Of a stretch of DNA of 64,000 nucleotides, positions 35,710 through 48,640 are shown in pieces. The notes beneath the pieces were generated by a model. The model worked only from the letters and a program-made list of their open reading frames with translations. It ran no database searches and had not been told where the DNA came from. Location of the stretch: positions 34,424,692 to 34,488,691 of the forward strand of contig NC_086380.1 in assembly GCF_036588685.1 (NCBI RefSeq), given 5' to 3'. Source of the DNA: Mytilus trossulus (lineage: Eukaryota > Mollusca > Bivalvia > Mytilida > Mytilidae). Each line of letters starts with the position of its first letter. The first letter of the stretch is position 1. Position numbers and translations under genes: made by a program.

Positions 35710-36230
35710 ACACGAAAAAAAGAGAATGTTTATGTTTTTGAAAACTTTTCAAGAATTATAAATTGAATGAAAGAGTAACAATACAATTTCATTGATAGAT
35801 TATTACAGTTACCTAATGAATATTTATTGTCCCAGTATTCTAATACCTTGATTTTATTTCATGTAATTTCTACTAAGAATCAGTGCTCTTCAAATCTGTA
35901 AATATATCTATGGGAGCTTTTTTATGTACACTTATGAAATGTGATGAACACATAAAATTGTAATAATTAAATTTAGTTTTTTATTTCTTTTCCAAATCTC
36001 TTAAATCGAAGTCTCAGTCTTGTTCTTAAAAGCCTTATGGAAGGCCGTACGGTCACTTTAAAATAGTTGTTAATGTCTGTGTCATTTTGGTCTTTTGTGG
36101 ATAGTTGTCTCATTGGCAATCCTATCACACCTTCTTTTTTATAATTGCTTATAGATTGATAAAAATATATGTTTTCTTTGAATGAACTATTACTAATAAT
36201 TGATTCTGCTATTGGGACTATAATACAAAT
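35710..36230. other. DRC10 3' flank
   Basis: Probable 3' UTR; a weak ATTAAA signal at 35966-35971. The 36031-36145 repeat fragment follows. Confidence 0.45.
36031..36145 (+). repeat. Partial copy of the 2960-3215 repeat family in the DRC10 3' flank
   Basis: Contains gaaggccgtacgg, gttaatgtctgtgtcatttt and gttgtctcattggcaatc, ending cttctttttta. Only the downstream half of the family is present. Confidence 0.65.
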
Positions 36231-39200
36231 AAAGTAACATTAGGCTGCTCAGTTATCTCCCCTTAAACTTAATGAATCCCTTTTTCAACAACATGTATTG
36301 ACCCTGAAAATTTGATGGTTATCTTCTGATTTGTTTTGAAGTGATTTCCCTTGAACTAATGTTGCTTACATAAAAAATGAATTTACAATATTGATCGGAG
36401 CAAGATTTAACACTCAAATAAATAGAAAAATCTGTAAACCAATTTTTAAGCTATTGCCACTGAAATACTAAATATTTTCAGTTTTAACATTTGTCTCCCT
36501 TGATCTTGATGCAGATACCTTATTTATATAAAACATAGTTCTAGTATGTCTTATGTCCTTTGTCTTTTGCCTCATTTTCAAGATTCATATTAAATGATTG
36601 GTGAAGATTGCTTTACATGTACATCTGATTAGCACAAAAAAGTTCAGTTACTACTTTTAAAAATGTTTCTTTTTTTGGTCTTTTCAAATTGAGGTGATAC
36701 AATTATACATGTAGATTGTATGTAAAATATTTACTTGTGTTGAGTAATATGATTACTATGTTTGGTAAATGTAATACTTGCAAAGAATACATGCTCACCA
36801 GACAGGGTTCACCTGACCTAAACTTCCTTTCAATAAATCAGTGACCATGTCAGATGATAACCTTAATTCAAGTTTATTAAAGTTAATTAAATGCAAGTAT
36901 GTTACAGTTGAGCAAAAAATATGGGGTACACAGCCAATTTTACATATGTACTATTTTTGTACTTAAAATATATAGTACTGAAAATTTACTTTTGATATTT
37001 AGTACTATTCTTCTACTTTAAAATTATTGTATGATTTATATAACTGTATTTTACAGTACTTGATTTGTACTTAAAATTTTTGTACAGAAATAATACCAAA
37101 AGCGATCACAATATTCCATGTTTGAAAATCATAATTTTAAGTGAAATAGACATACTATCAAAATGCTGAATATGTAATGTTGTAACCAAAAATATGTTGT
37201 ACTTTCAAGTAAAAATCAAGTACTGTCAAATACAGGTACCTATATATTACAATAATTTTAGAGTAACAAAATAGTACTGAATATTAGAAGTAGATTTCCA
37301 GTACTACAGACGTTAGTACCTATGCAAAAGTATCTGTGTAGAAATGCATTCAACAACATTCCAATGGTATACCAACCATTTATAGACTATAGTTGTGTAC
37401 ACTTTTTTCCTTGGTCATCACATGTGACTTAGTGTCTAAAATGCAAATGAACAAATGATGCAAACAGTGTTTCCATGTGAGTCAGTATTATTACTTGTTA
37501 CTAATGGGAGATAACACTGATCTGCAATATGTCAAATATACAAAGAAACAGTTGTACAACCATTCTGAGAGTATTGCATATTCCTCTCAGCCTATAGTCT
37601 AAAAGTTCATTGTACTGGAACAAAATGCCAACTTGTCATGGTGATGACGGTGTAACTATAAAACAAATATCAAATCAAGATAAAAAATGTGAGAAAAAAC
37701 TGATTACATGCCTGAATTTTCTCCATCCTGGGACTATATGAACTCTTCAAAAAAATATCCTTGGAACCAAACAAAATTCAAAATATATCAGTCATGATTA
37801 AACTATAAACCAAAAAAATAAAGTAACATTAGGCTGCTCAGTTATCTCCCCTTAAACTTAATGAACCCCTTTTTCAACAACATGTATTGACCCTGAAAAT
37901 TTGATGGTTATCTTCTGATTTGTTTTGAAGTGATTTCCCTTGAAATGTATTAGAACTAATGTTGCTTACATAAAAAATGAATTTACAATATTGATCGGAG
38001 CAAGATTTAACACTCAAATAAATAGAAAAATCTGTAAACCAATTATTAAGCTATTGCCACTGAAATACTTAATATTTTCAGTTTTAACATTTGTCTCCCT
38101 TGATCTTGATGCAGATACCTTATTTATATAAAACATAGTTCTAGTATGTCTTATGTCCTTTGTCTTTTGCCTCATTTTCAAGATTCATATTAAATGATTG
38201 GTGAAGATTGCTTTACATGTACATCTGATTAGCACAAAAAAGTTCAGTTACTACTTTTAAAAATGTTTCTTTTTCGGTCTTTTCAAATTGAGGTGATACA
38301 ATTATACATGTAGATTGTATGTAAAATATTTACTTGTGTTGAGTAATATGATTACTATGTTTGGTAAATGTAATACTTGCAAAGAATACATGCTCACCAG
38401 ACAGGGTTCACCTGACCTAAACTTCCTTTCAATAAATCAGTGACCATGTCAGATGATAACCTTAATTCAAGTTTATTAAAGTTAATTAAATGCAAGTATG
38501 TTACAGTTGAGCAAAAAATATGGGGTACACAGCCAATTTTATATAGGTACTATTTTTGTACTTAAAATATATAGTACTGAAAATTTACTTTTGATATTTA
38601 GTACTATTCTTCTACTTTAAAATTATTGTATGATTTATATACCTGTATTTTACAGTACTTGATTTGTACTTAAAATTTTTGTACAGAAATAATACCAAAA
38701 GCGATCACAATATTCCATGTTTGAAAATCATAATTTTAAGTGAAATAGACATACTATCAAAATGCTGAATATGTAATGTTGTAACCAAAAATATGTTGTA
38801 CTTTCAAGTAAAAATCAAGTACTGTCAAATACAGGTACCTATATATTACAATAATTTTAGAGTAACAAAATAGTACTGAATATTAGAAGTAGATTTCCAG
38901 TACTACAGACGTTAGTACCTATGCAAAAGTATCTGTGTAGAAATGCATTCAACAACATTCCAATGGTATACCAACCATTTATAGACTATAGTTGTGTACA
39001 CTTTTTTCCTTGTTCATCACATGTGACTTAGTGTCTAAAAGGCAAATGAACAAATGATGCAAACAGTGTTTCCATGTGAGTCAGTATTATTACTTGTTAC
39101 TAATGGGAGATAACACTGATCTGCAATATGTCAAATATACAAAGAAACAGTTGTACAACCATTCTGAGAGTATTGCATATTCCTCTCAGCCTATAGTCTA

Positions 39201-39413
39201 AAAGTTCATTGTACTGGAACAAAATGCCAACTTGTCATGGTGATGACGGTGTAACTATAAAACAAATATCAAATCAAGATAAAAAATGTGAGAAAAAACT
39301 GATTACATGCCTGAATTTTCTCCATCCTGGGACTATATAAACTCTTCAAAAAAATATCCTTGGAACCAAACAAAATTCAAAATATATCAGTCATGATTAA
39401 ACTATAAACCAAA
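36231..39413 (+). repeat. Recent 1.6 kb direct tandem duplication
   Basis: Copy 1 is about 36231-37814 and copy 2 about 37820-39413. The offset is 1589 at the left end and 1599 at the right; the difference is explained by an 11-base insertion in copy 2 near 37943 and a one-base deletion in a T-run. Only a handful of other substitutions were noticed. The unit is noncoding, with many TAGTACT/GTACT motifs between 36950 and 37320. It lies between the DRC10 3' end and the BOLA2 3' end. Confidence 0.95.
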
Positions 39414-39945
39414 TATCCAATCAACTCTGCACAAAATCATCAGACCAGAACCAAATTTTAACTTGATGTGTATCTTTTCATGATAAAACTCTATACCAAA
39501 TATCAAATCAATATCTTCAATTAAGCACAGACAAAAAAAAGTGGAAAATTGTTGACAGAGTGGAAACCTAATGTCCCTTTTGACTTTGTCGGTTGTTGGA
39601 CTACATTTGTATTTAAAAGTGACAAACAACCACCAGCCTTCACTGTAAAATAAGTTTTGAATTGCATTACTGTTCTTCATGTGTAAAGTAACTAGATCTT
39701 CATAGCTGAATTATTAACTTCCTTTATATCTGAACTTCAAAACCCTCTCTAACATGACTAATTAAATGCATTGTTACATGTACTCTTATGATATTCAACC
39801 AAATTTAAAATCCACTATAGATGCAAATTCAAGATTTAGAACAAGCAAATTATTTTACTGCATTTAGTCTTGAAACTTTTCTTGTTGTGAATTAATTAGG
39901 GATTATGACTGAAATGACAATTTGTAAAACATTTGTAGTTGAATA

Positions 39946-39951
39946 TTTATT
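39946..39951 (-). terminator. Polyadenylation signal of BOLA2
   Basis: AATAAA on the minus strand, about 86 nt after the BOLA2 stop codon. This is a canonical hexamer in the expected place; the cleavage site itself is not visible. Confidence 0.6.
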
Positions 39952-40037
39952 TCTAAGTTTTTCGTAACTGCCATCTAATAAATGTCAATCTTGGAGCTGT
40001 CATAGCTAAGGAGTCCCGATATATACATGTATTTTCA

Positions 40038-41722
40038 TCAAACATTATTCTTCTGTTTTTCATACTGCTCAGGTGTCCAAGTTTTCATTTCAAATGCATG
40101 TATGATTTTCATTTCTTCTTCAATGGTTGAGTTAACTAATCTGGAAATAAAAGCAATATCATATGTCAATAATGCATTATATGCAAAAAACAATGTGGTC
40201 AGACATTTCTTAATGTTGAAGTCAGGCCTTGTCCCAACAATACATATTTCAATTAAACTACACAATGGAATAATAACTGCATTACTGTGAATTCATTTAT
40301 TATTTTATAGTAACTACCTTTTGGTCTTGATGGAAAACACATATTAAAAGTGAGTAGTGTCTAATGGTTTGTAGTATAATGAAAGGCCATTTTAATGATA
40401 ATGACTCTTGTATTTGAGGTGCACATCTCCAAAATATACACAAAAAAACTAGAATGTTTAAATTTCAATTGTAATGGGAGTTATTAAGTTAATTACTGAA
40501 ACAGAAACATATTATTTTCATCTCAATTTTGTTCTACATGAATAACTAAATGCTACTTCTATAAGCTAGTTTTGACGATTTTCATTTTTATAAATTGTGA
40601 CTTGGATGGAGATTGAGTTGGTTAATTGGAACTCATATCACATCTTCTTATATATGATGAATATATATAATAATTACACCTCATCCAGTTATTTCTGTTC
40701 TTCATATCTATTTCAACATGACCAATTACCTGTGTCTTTGTAATAATGGTTTGCCTTCAAATTGAGGTGATACAATTATAGCTTTGAACTTCGACCCACA
40801 GCCATCAGACATGTCCACAACATCCTGCAGATTGAAAGGAAACTAGTTACTTTTCAGTGTTTTCAGTAATATCAAATCTGTAGATAACCTACTTCACAAC
40901 ATTTTGGAATATTTTATGCATAACAATAAGACCAATAACATCGTTTAAACAAGAATGAAATATGTCCAAGAACATCATAATGCCTTGGACACACAATCTT
41001 GAACATGTTGAATATGATCATGATGTGTCTATGATTGGTGAACCACAAATCAGGGTTAAAACTGTAATATGGCACACATATCACTGTATATATTACACAT
41101 TTCACAACACAATGAATATGTGTGCTAAATAATAAGTTGAAGTGACAAAAAAAAATGAAAAAAATAACATATAGACTAAATAAATAATAGTATAGCATGT
41201 TCTTATACTTTATTTGTACTTATGGTTTGTGGTTTGAAAGTTACCACTAATGATAATGACACTTGTATTTGAGATGCATATATTCAGAAAATAAGCCGAA
41301 GGGAAAGCTGTTGATTTCATTTGTACCTGGAGTTCTTTTAAAGTTACTCAAACATAAATAGCTATAAATAATAATCAGAGCGAGCAGAATGAGAAAGATT
41401 GATATGAACGTGTGAATGATCTTGTAAAATTTGGTCAAGCCTGAAATGACTGTGTGATTAGAAATTAAGGGAGCTACCATTTGATTTTTATGGGGGGCTA
41501 GGATGAAAAATTTTGTCCTGCATTTTTTTAGTTATAATCTCTGTCCTGCCTTTTTACTAGTACACTTTACATAGTGGATATTTTATATATAAAAACATTT
41601 CTGCAATGACAAGTGTTTCTGACTTTAGTTGTTACATGTATTTACTGTACAATACTCACAACATGTGTGGCGCCAAGCTGGGATCTAAATTTGTCTTCAA
41701 GCTGACTACAAGTAATTGCCAT
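40038..41722 (-). CDS. BOLA2: BolA-like protein 2, complete, 3 exons
   Basis: BolA2 is a cytosolic partner of monothiol glutaredoxin 3 in iron-sulfur cluster trafficking. Exons in transcript order: 41660-41722 ([21 protein letters not shown]), 40730-40824 (from [13 protein letters not shown]) and 40038-40140. Phases are 0 and 2, all sites GT/AG, total 86 aa, the same length as human BOLA2. Family landmarks are [20 protein letters not shown], the invariant ligand His at residue 67 in [13 protein letters not shown], and Cys30 in the loop region. A polyadenylation signal lies just downstream. The start codon is 293 bp from that of SelO on the other strand, so the two probably share a promoter region. 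Confidence 0.96.
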
Positions 41723-42015
41723 TTTTAACCATGTTAATTTTCCTGTAGAGTTATCTCTCTTGTATTGACTGAATTATTTAAGAATACTATCTTTCGTTGT
41801 TTGGCATTTTATGTCAACAAATATTGGGATGTTTGCTAAAATTTGAATTCAATAGTCTTCTACACAATCATTGGTTTTATTTAAAAAAAAAAAAAAAATC
41901 AATTCGAAAATAGCAAAGTTTCATGATCTGGCATATCTAAAAAATCGTCTCAGGGCATTTCCATGATGGTAGAATTTCAAGTAAATCTCAACTATAAACA
42001 AACATACATGTAGCT
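41723..42015. promoter_or_regulatory. Shared divergent promoter region, BOLA2 / SelO
   Basis: 293 bp separate the two start codons. The interval contains a long A-run (about 41881-41897) and no open reading of note. Head-to-head spacing this small implies overlapping control regions. Confidence 0.5.
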
Positions 42016-44879
42016 ATGAAATACGTGTTCCAGTTTTTAACACTATTAGCTATTTCAAATACCATAAAAACAAGCAACGAGTTGGCGTGTGACAACATCA
42101 GCCTGCTAGAAAAGTTTATAAAGTATGACACTTGTCATTTACATTTAAAAGTACACGCGAACTTTGCTGACTGGAATCTTGCAAAGAAGCAACTTCTACA
42201 ACAATCGTTTCCTATAGAAAAGGAGACTAGGAACTATGTAAGAAGAGTTTCTGACTGTGTATTTTCAGCCGTAAAACCGATTCCTTTGAAGTCTAATGTT
42301 CAATTAGCAGCAGTGTCAAATTCTGTTTTAAGTAACATTTTGGACTTGGACCCAACCGTTGCATTGACAAGTGATTTCGTGGCATTCGCAGGTGGTGACA
42401 AATTGCTGACAACCCCGCTGTCCCACAGATATGGAGGCCATCAGTTTGGATATTGGTCTGGACAACTAGGGGATGGTCGTGCTGTTATGATCGGAGAATA
42501 TGTCAACCAACGTGGAGAGCGATACGAACTTCAACTGAAAGGGTCTGGTTTGACTCCATATTCAAGACGTGGTGATGGCCGGGCTGTGATACGATCATCT
42601 GTGAGAGAATTTCTCTGCAGTGAGGCCATGTTTTATCTTGGTAAGTGACCATGATATATTGTGGCAATTCTCAGATAACTATGGAATGCATTTCAAGCGT
42701 CAAAATGAAGGGTCTAGGCTCTAGCTGTCATCATTTGCCTATCATGATACCATCCCATCCTATGTTTTCTCATACAACACCCAAACGATTATGTTATTAG
42801 TGACCTGGCATCTAGTTGCAATTAAGATGTTAAATTTGATGCCTCGGTCGTGTAGGCAGCTTGCAAGCTCATGTACGCTATGTGGGGTCACTAGATGACC
42901 TGTTGCACGGCAACATGTCTGCCTTATCATGCATATCCAATATATCCTCATTGTATATGAGCACGCCAGATTTGTGCCTACTTAATATTGTTTAAATTGT
43001 TCTAGTCTTAAATATGCTTAGATATTTTGAACTGTAGGTTAAGTACGCAACAATAAGCATGGTTAACCAATCATTCATTTTTTTTGTGTCAGAAAAACAT
43101 ATATATATATATATAAACTGTTGTTTTTCAACTTCCTGTGACTTATTAAATGTTATATTTCTATGTTGTTCATATTTAGTAACTATGACTAAGTGCCAGG
43201 TGTCTTTGAAGTTCCTGTTATATGCACGTGTACCGTTTTATCATATAATCAATAATTTAAATGCATCAGTGGATTTGCATACTTACGATGATCAAATGTC
43301 AAATTTTAAACATGGTTATTTCTACTGGTTTTTTTTCTATAGTTACATTTACAACTATGAATTCAGCTTTTCAGTTTGTAAGGAGAATTTGACATTTTTC
43401 ATCTACGAAAGCAAAGTTTTCCTTATTAGATGGTGTTTTTGAAGGTGTTCTGTTTTCTGAACAGTTGTCATTTGGTTTGCTGGTGCATAGGCACCCCTGT
43501 ATTTTAGTTGATAGCAGACTTTAAGTTCCCGTATCCTAGTAATGTCAATGGTCTTTGGAAATGTTTCAATGTTCACATGCATGTTGATGTGCGTTCTTAT
43601 TAAAATGACTGGTTATTGATATGAAATTGAAATATACTTTTTTTTATATATATATTATGCTTCAAAGTTCTCGGGCTGTTCAGTTAATATGTTCGTCCGT
43701 CCACGGACCACCATTCATTACTTCCAAACTGTAATTTAAATTTGCAAGTTAAATTGACATTAAGAAGTCCTTTTTGTATCTATTTTAGGAATTCCAACAA
43801 GCAGAGCTGCATCTTTGTTGGTGAGCGATGATCCAGTAGTGCGCGACATGTTTTATGATGGTCATCGTCGAACTGAACGCGGCGCAATTGTTCTGAGATT
43901 AGCCGAATCGTGGTTTAGAATCGGGTCATTAGAGATACTCGCCGATTCTAAAGAGTTCGAACTCTTAAAGAATCTCACAGATTTTGTTATTTCACATTAT
44001 TTTAAAACTATAAATGTAACTAGCGCTGACCGATACCTTGAGTTCTTGTCTACAGTAGTTGAAGAAACAGCAAATATGATTGTTCTATGGCAATCAGTGG
44101 GATTCACACACGGTGTATGTAATACCGATAATTTCAGCCTTCTTTCTATAACCATAGACTACGGTCCTTTTGGATTCATGGAGGACTATAACCCAGACTT
44201 TGTCCCAAATACTTCAGACGACGAAGGTCGCTATAGTTACGAGAAGCAACCTGATGTTGGTTTCTTTAATCTTAATAAACTTAGAGCAGCGTTGGAACCA
44301 TTATTAACACAGAAGCAAAAGAAACAAGCTGGTGAAATTCTAAACGGGTATATTGATATTTATAAAACAAAATTTTTGAAATTGTTTCTTAAAAAGTTAG
44401 GTTTGACGTTTGATATTAAGAATATTGAAGACGATGAGCAACTGATAGCCGTTTTGTTAAAAATGATGTCGGATACTAAGTCAGATTTCACTATGACATT
44501 TAGACAACTTGGAGAGTTACCTATCGACAAATTGAATGATTATGGTATCACTAAGTTCTATTGGGCATTGAACAAATTATCAAAGCATAAATGGTATACA
44601 GAATGGATATCCATGTACAAAGAACGATCTTTTAAAGAACAAAAATCTGAAGACGAACGTCAAGAAATAATGCTAAATACAAACCCACGATATATACTTA
44701 GAAACTGGATAGCACAAAGTGTAATAGAAAAGGTTGAGAGAAACGATTTCACATATTTAAACCGAGTTTCGAAGATATTAGAGAGACCATATGAATACCA
44801 AGATGAAGCTGAGGCTTTAGGATTTGCATCACCTCCTCCAGAATGGTCAAAACAATTAAAAGTCAGCTGTTCTTCATAA
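42016..44879 (+). CDS. SELENOO: SelO family protein adenylyltransferase (Cys form), complete, 2 exons
   Basis: SelO enzymes are kinase-fold proteins that transfer AMP to Ser/Thr/Tyr of target proteins. Exon 1 is 42016-42640 and exon 2 is 43789-44879, joined in phase 1 (LG|IPTSRA), 571 aa. Landmarks: [20 protein letters not shown], the nucleotide-binding Lys175 in [25 protein letters not shown], and the HGVCNTDN loop with Asp322/Asn323 and DYG Asp332, equivalent to the metal and catalytic residues of E. coli YdiU. The protein ends VSCSS: the codon is TGT, so Cys replaces the selenocysteine of vertebrate SELENOO. The activation-loop Cys that pairs with it in E. coli is Pro348 here. The N-terminus ([20 protein letters not shown]) looks like a signal peptide rather than a mitochondrial presequence. 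A possible ATTAAA poly(A) signal is at 44981. All catalytic residues seem present. Confidence 0.95.
42641..43788. other. SelO intron
   Basis: Donor gtaagt, acceptor tattttag. A TA microsatellite at about 43098-43115 and T-rich runs; no other feature. Confidence 0.7.
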
Positions 44880-45048
44880 TACATATTGTTTGGTGTTTTT
44901 TTTTAATTTGCCATGTATCTTACTATCTTATTCGTTACATGTATATATATTCCATCAGTCTTGTTTAAAACTGGTGTTATATTAAAATATAATTGATATG
45001 CATCATAACCCGGACTTTATCTGCAACAACAAAGTCTAAGACTTGAAA

Positions 45049-45240
45049 TATCAATTTATGATGAAAATTGGGAAATTAAGATTTTGTGTAGACGATAGAG
45101 CCGTCAACCCTTCTAGTGGGTCAACTAATTTTCCTTTACCTAGGCTTAAAGACATACAGGATGCTCATGGTAACTCAGAAGCCAATACATTTAGAACAGT
45201 TAGGATATTGGAAATACAGCCTTGACCATAAAAAGTTAAA
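45049..45240 (+). pseudogene. Decayed reverse-transcriptase fragment of an LTR-type retrotransposon
   Basis: The reading contains LRFCVDDRAVNP and FPLPRLKDIQDAHG, which resemble the RT fingers region (FCVDYRxLN ... FPLPRxxD) of Ty3-type elements. The next expected block (a GYW motif) appears in another frame near 45200, so the fragment is frameshifted as well as truncated on both sides. No LTR, integrase or gag found nearby. Confidence 0.6.
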
Positions 45241-46529
45241 GCTATAAAACAACTCGCACAGCTTATAGTTTGACTCAAATTATGGTATACTATGAGAAGC
45301 GTTTACCTTTTTGATTTCTGCACAATTCTTTTGCAGCCTTTTGATCGGTTGATGACTCAGGTTCTAAGAAAACCTACCGACTCCACATTGGTTTTTTTTA
45401 TGTTGATGGCATCCTATCTTTTATCTTGTCCTTTGATTACAATTTTTGTAGGTGTTATCACCAAGCCAAGTAAATACCCGTTTGCTCTACCTGGTGGGAT
45501 ATAAACCTGGTATCTTGGTCTTGATATTTCAAAAAGAAGCCAGACAGAAAGTTCTTGAAAAACAACGAAAAACATAAACATCCTTACTTTGTCTGACAAA
45601 ATATAATACGTGTCCTCTCTCATCCTGCAATAGCAATAATACATTTGCCTTTTGTCAGTTTAAATAAGTATTCCCATTCCAAACTGAAAAACAAATTTGG
45701 TCTTGCTGTGTTTCATAAAAGAAAATCAACGTAGATACAAGGATCTTGTCTTAGGGAGGAATATTAAACTCCTAATGTGTAAACAAATATCACTCTGAAT
45801 CAAACATAAAACTCTCTGAAACTATAACACGATCAACATACTTGATTTCTTTCATTTATATTGATAATATATTTTTTACATTTGGAGGAAGTATTTTTAA
45901 ACAAACAATCAGCACATTGATTAGAACCAACTGTGTTCTCTTCTTGTCGAAAAGAGGTGCGAAAGATTACAGAGGAACAGTCAAACCCATAGATCGAAAA
46001 TATAAACTGACAACGTCATGGCTAAACAATAAAGAGACGAAGGAACGAATAATAGACTAGTAAAAAAGACACAACATAAAAAGTTCAAAGCTAAGCAACA
46101 CGAACCCTTACATATAACTGGGGATTATATCAGCTGCTCCGGAAAGCTAATTGTGTCTTTATTCATATGACTTTAAAGAAGCAACTGATGTTGTGGTATT
46201 GGTTGTTGACATGTCACAATACCTGGCCGTTCTTTTTTGGACCCACTTATGTTTTATAATCTGCTCAGCAGTATGAGGGTTAAAAATTGAGCATAGATAC
46301 TGCGGTTTTGGTCGAACAAGTTTTGCCTGGTTTTAATGTATTGGCTTGATGTTTTCAAATATGCTTTAGGAAGCCCAGTGATTTGTTGTAATTAGCTATA
46401 ATGTTCCCTTAACTTTTGATCATTTTAAGTTTGATTGTTGTATAATGCCTAGATGTTAAGCCGAGGAAACAAGTTAAGGTTGAGATCCCGCTAACATGTT
46501 TAACCCCGCCACATTATTTATGTATGTGT

Positions 46530-46805
46530 CTGTCCCAAGTCAGGAGCCTGTAATTCAGTGGTTGTCGTTCGTTTATGTGTTACATAATTGTTTTTCGTTT
46601 TTTTACATTAATAAGGCCGTTTTTTTTCTTGTTTGAAGTGTTTTACATTGTCTTATCGGGGCCTTTTATAGCTGACTATGCGGTATGGGTTTAGCTCATT
46701 GTTGAAGGCCCTACGGTTGCCTATAGTTGTTAATGTCTGTGTCATTTTGGTCTTTTGTGGGTAGTTGTCTCATTGGCAATCATAACTCATCTTCTTTTTT
46801 ATAAA
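46530..46805 (+). repeat. Dispersed repeat, second good copy of the 2960-3215 family
   Basis: Begins caggagcctgtaattcag and ends near catcttctttttta; shares all blocks of the 2960-3215 copy, with gttaatgtctgtgtcatttt in addition. Confidence 0.7.
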
Positions 46806-47515
46806 TTTAATTTTGTGGTTATGAAGTATTAATGAAAGAAATTGTATTGTCTTCTTTTTTGACTTACTCAAGATATTCCCTTCTGAATATTCCATTTTTT
46901 TTCCTGCTCAAAAACCTGCAGCATGACTCATGGAACCGGATGAAGACTTGTGGCTCTCATCTGTCACTAAGGTTGGAGAATTTGTCACGGGGATATTGTT
47001 CTTATTTTCTTGTTGGTTTCCGGTTGAAGATTGTATGAGTGGACTGATATCCAAATTTCCTAGGCTCAGGTATGTTATACAATAAAAGTCATATTTAGGT
47101 CTAGATAATGTTCTTTTTGAACATTTCAACTTTTATAACTGAAAACGGACATTACGTTTGCATGTATCCAATCTGTGTTCTAATGATGTTTGCAGGGAGA
47201 TTATGAAAATGAGAGGAAATATTGGAATCGTTTGAGTCCTTATTTTTTTTTAACATTCATATATTTTGAAGATGAGAGGGAAATATATTGGAACCGTTTG
47301 TCCTTAATTTGTTTTATTTTTCATCTACTGGTGTTATCTTGACCACTGTTCTTGTGTATAATTAATGAGTAGTTTCCTTGACCTTATAATGCTATTTTTC
47401 ATGCAGTGGTAATATTATAGGATGTGAGCTTTGGCCATCGTTTCATATGTTGATTGTTAACAGAAATTATCAGTGTGTTGTTTGTTTTCTGTCTGTTTTG
47501 AATTGTCCCTTTTTT

Positions 47516-48291
47516 AGCTCACCTTGCTCGAAGGGCCAAGTGAGCTTTTCTCATCACTTTGCGTCCGTCGTCCGTCGTCGTCGTCGTCTGTTAACTTATA
47601 CAAAAATCTTCTCCTCTGAAACTACTGAGACAAAGTAAACCAAACTTGGCTACAATCATCATTGGGGTATCTTATTTAAAAAATGTGTCCGGTGACCCGG
47701 CCAACCTACCAAGATGGCCGCAGGCTTACTGAAAATAGAACATAGGGGTAAAATGCAGTTTTTGGCTTATATCTGAAAAACCAAAGCCTTTAGAGCAAAT
47801 CTGAAATGGGGCAAAATTGTTAATCATGGCAAGATCTATCCGCCCTGAAATTTTCAGATAAAACGGACAACATGTTGTTAGGTTGCTGCCCCTGAATTGG
47901 TAATTTTAAAGAAATTTTGCCGTTTTTGGTTATTATCTTAAATATTATTATAGATAGAAATAAACTGTAAACAGCAATAATATACAGTAAAGTAAGACAT
48001 AAAAATTAGTCAACATTACCAAAATAGTCAATTGACCCCCTAAGAAAGTATTGCCCTTTATAAGCAATTTTTAACAATTTTCATAAAATTTGTAAATTTT
48101 TACTAACTTTTCCCACTGTTATTACTTGGCCAAGTTTATTATAGAGAGAGATAATTGTAAGCAGCAAGAATGATCTACAAACAAATCATCATCACCAAAA
48201 CACAATTTTTGTAATGAATCCATCTTTGTTCTTCCTTTAATATTTACATAGACCAAAGTGAGCGACACAGGCTCTTTAGAGCCTCTAGTTT
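47516..48291 (-). mobile_element. Hairpin-ended dispersed element, copy B, single unit
   Basis: Starts tagctcaccttgctcgaagg, has the gtccgtcgtcgtcgtcgtc microsatellite, and ends gtgagcgacacaggctcttt agagcctctagtt. Inverted relative to 20298-21594 and with one internal unit instead of two. Confidence 0.8.
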
Positions 48292-48404
48292 TAAAGTGTG
48301 ACACCTGATTTTTCTGAGCGAAAAGCTTTGATGAATAAGTAAAGATTGGTATAGTTTTTAATAGGAATGTCAAAACAAATTGGTCATGCATTTTTTTGTA
48401 TGAA

Positions 48405-48640
48405 AAGTTAACAACTATAGGTCAAAGTACGGCCTTAAACAAGGAATCTTGTTTCACACCGAAAATAAGCTATACAGGGCCCCAAAATGACTAGTGTAAA
48501 ACCATTCAAATAGAAAAAACCACTATCTATATAAACTATAAAATGACGAAAAACGATAAACACATATGGACAACACCAACAAGCGACTAACAATGTACAA
48601 CAGGCCCCTGGCTGTAATTTATGAAATAGTTTGAAATCAC
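48405..48640 (-). repeat. Dispersed repeat, inverted copy of the 2960-3215 family
   Basis: Reads gtacggcctt, acaccgaaaataagct, gggccccaaaatga and gtaaaaccattcaa, the reverse complement of the family blocks. It directly adjoins the hairpin-ended element at 47516-48291. Confidence 0.6.

Noticed and set aside
44865-44879. Selenocysteine codon and SECIS for SelO
   Set aside because: The position is TGT (Cys) with a normal TAA stop, so no recoding is needed.
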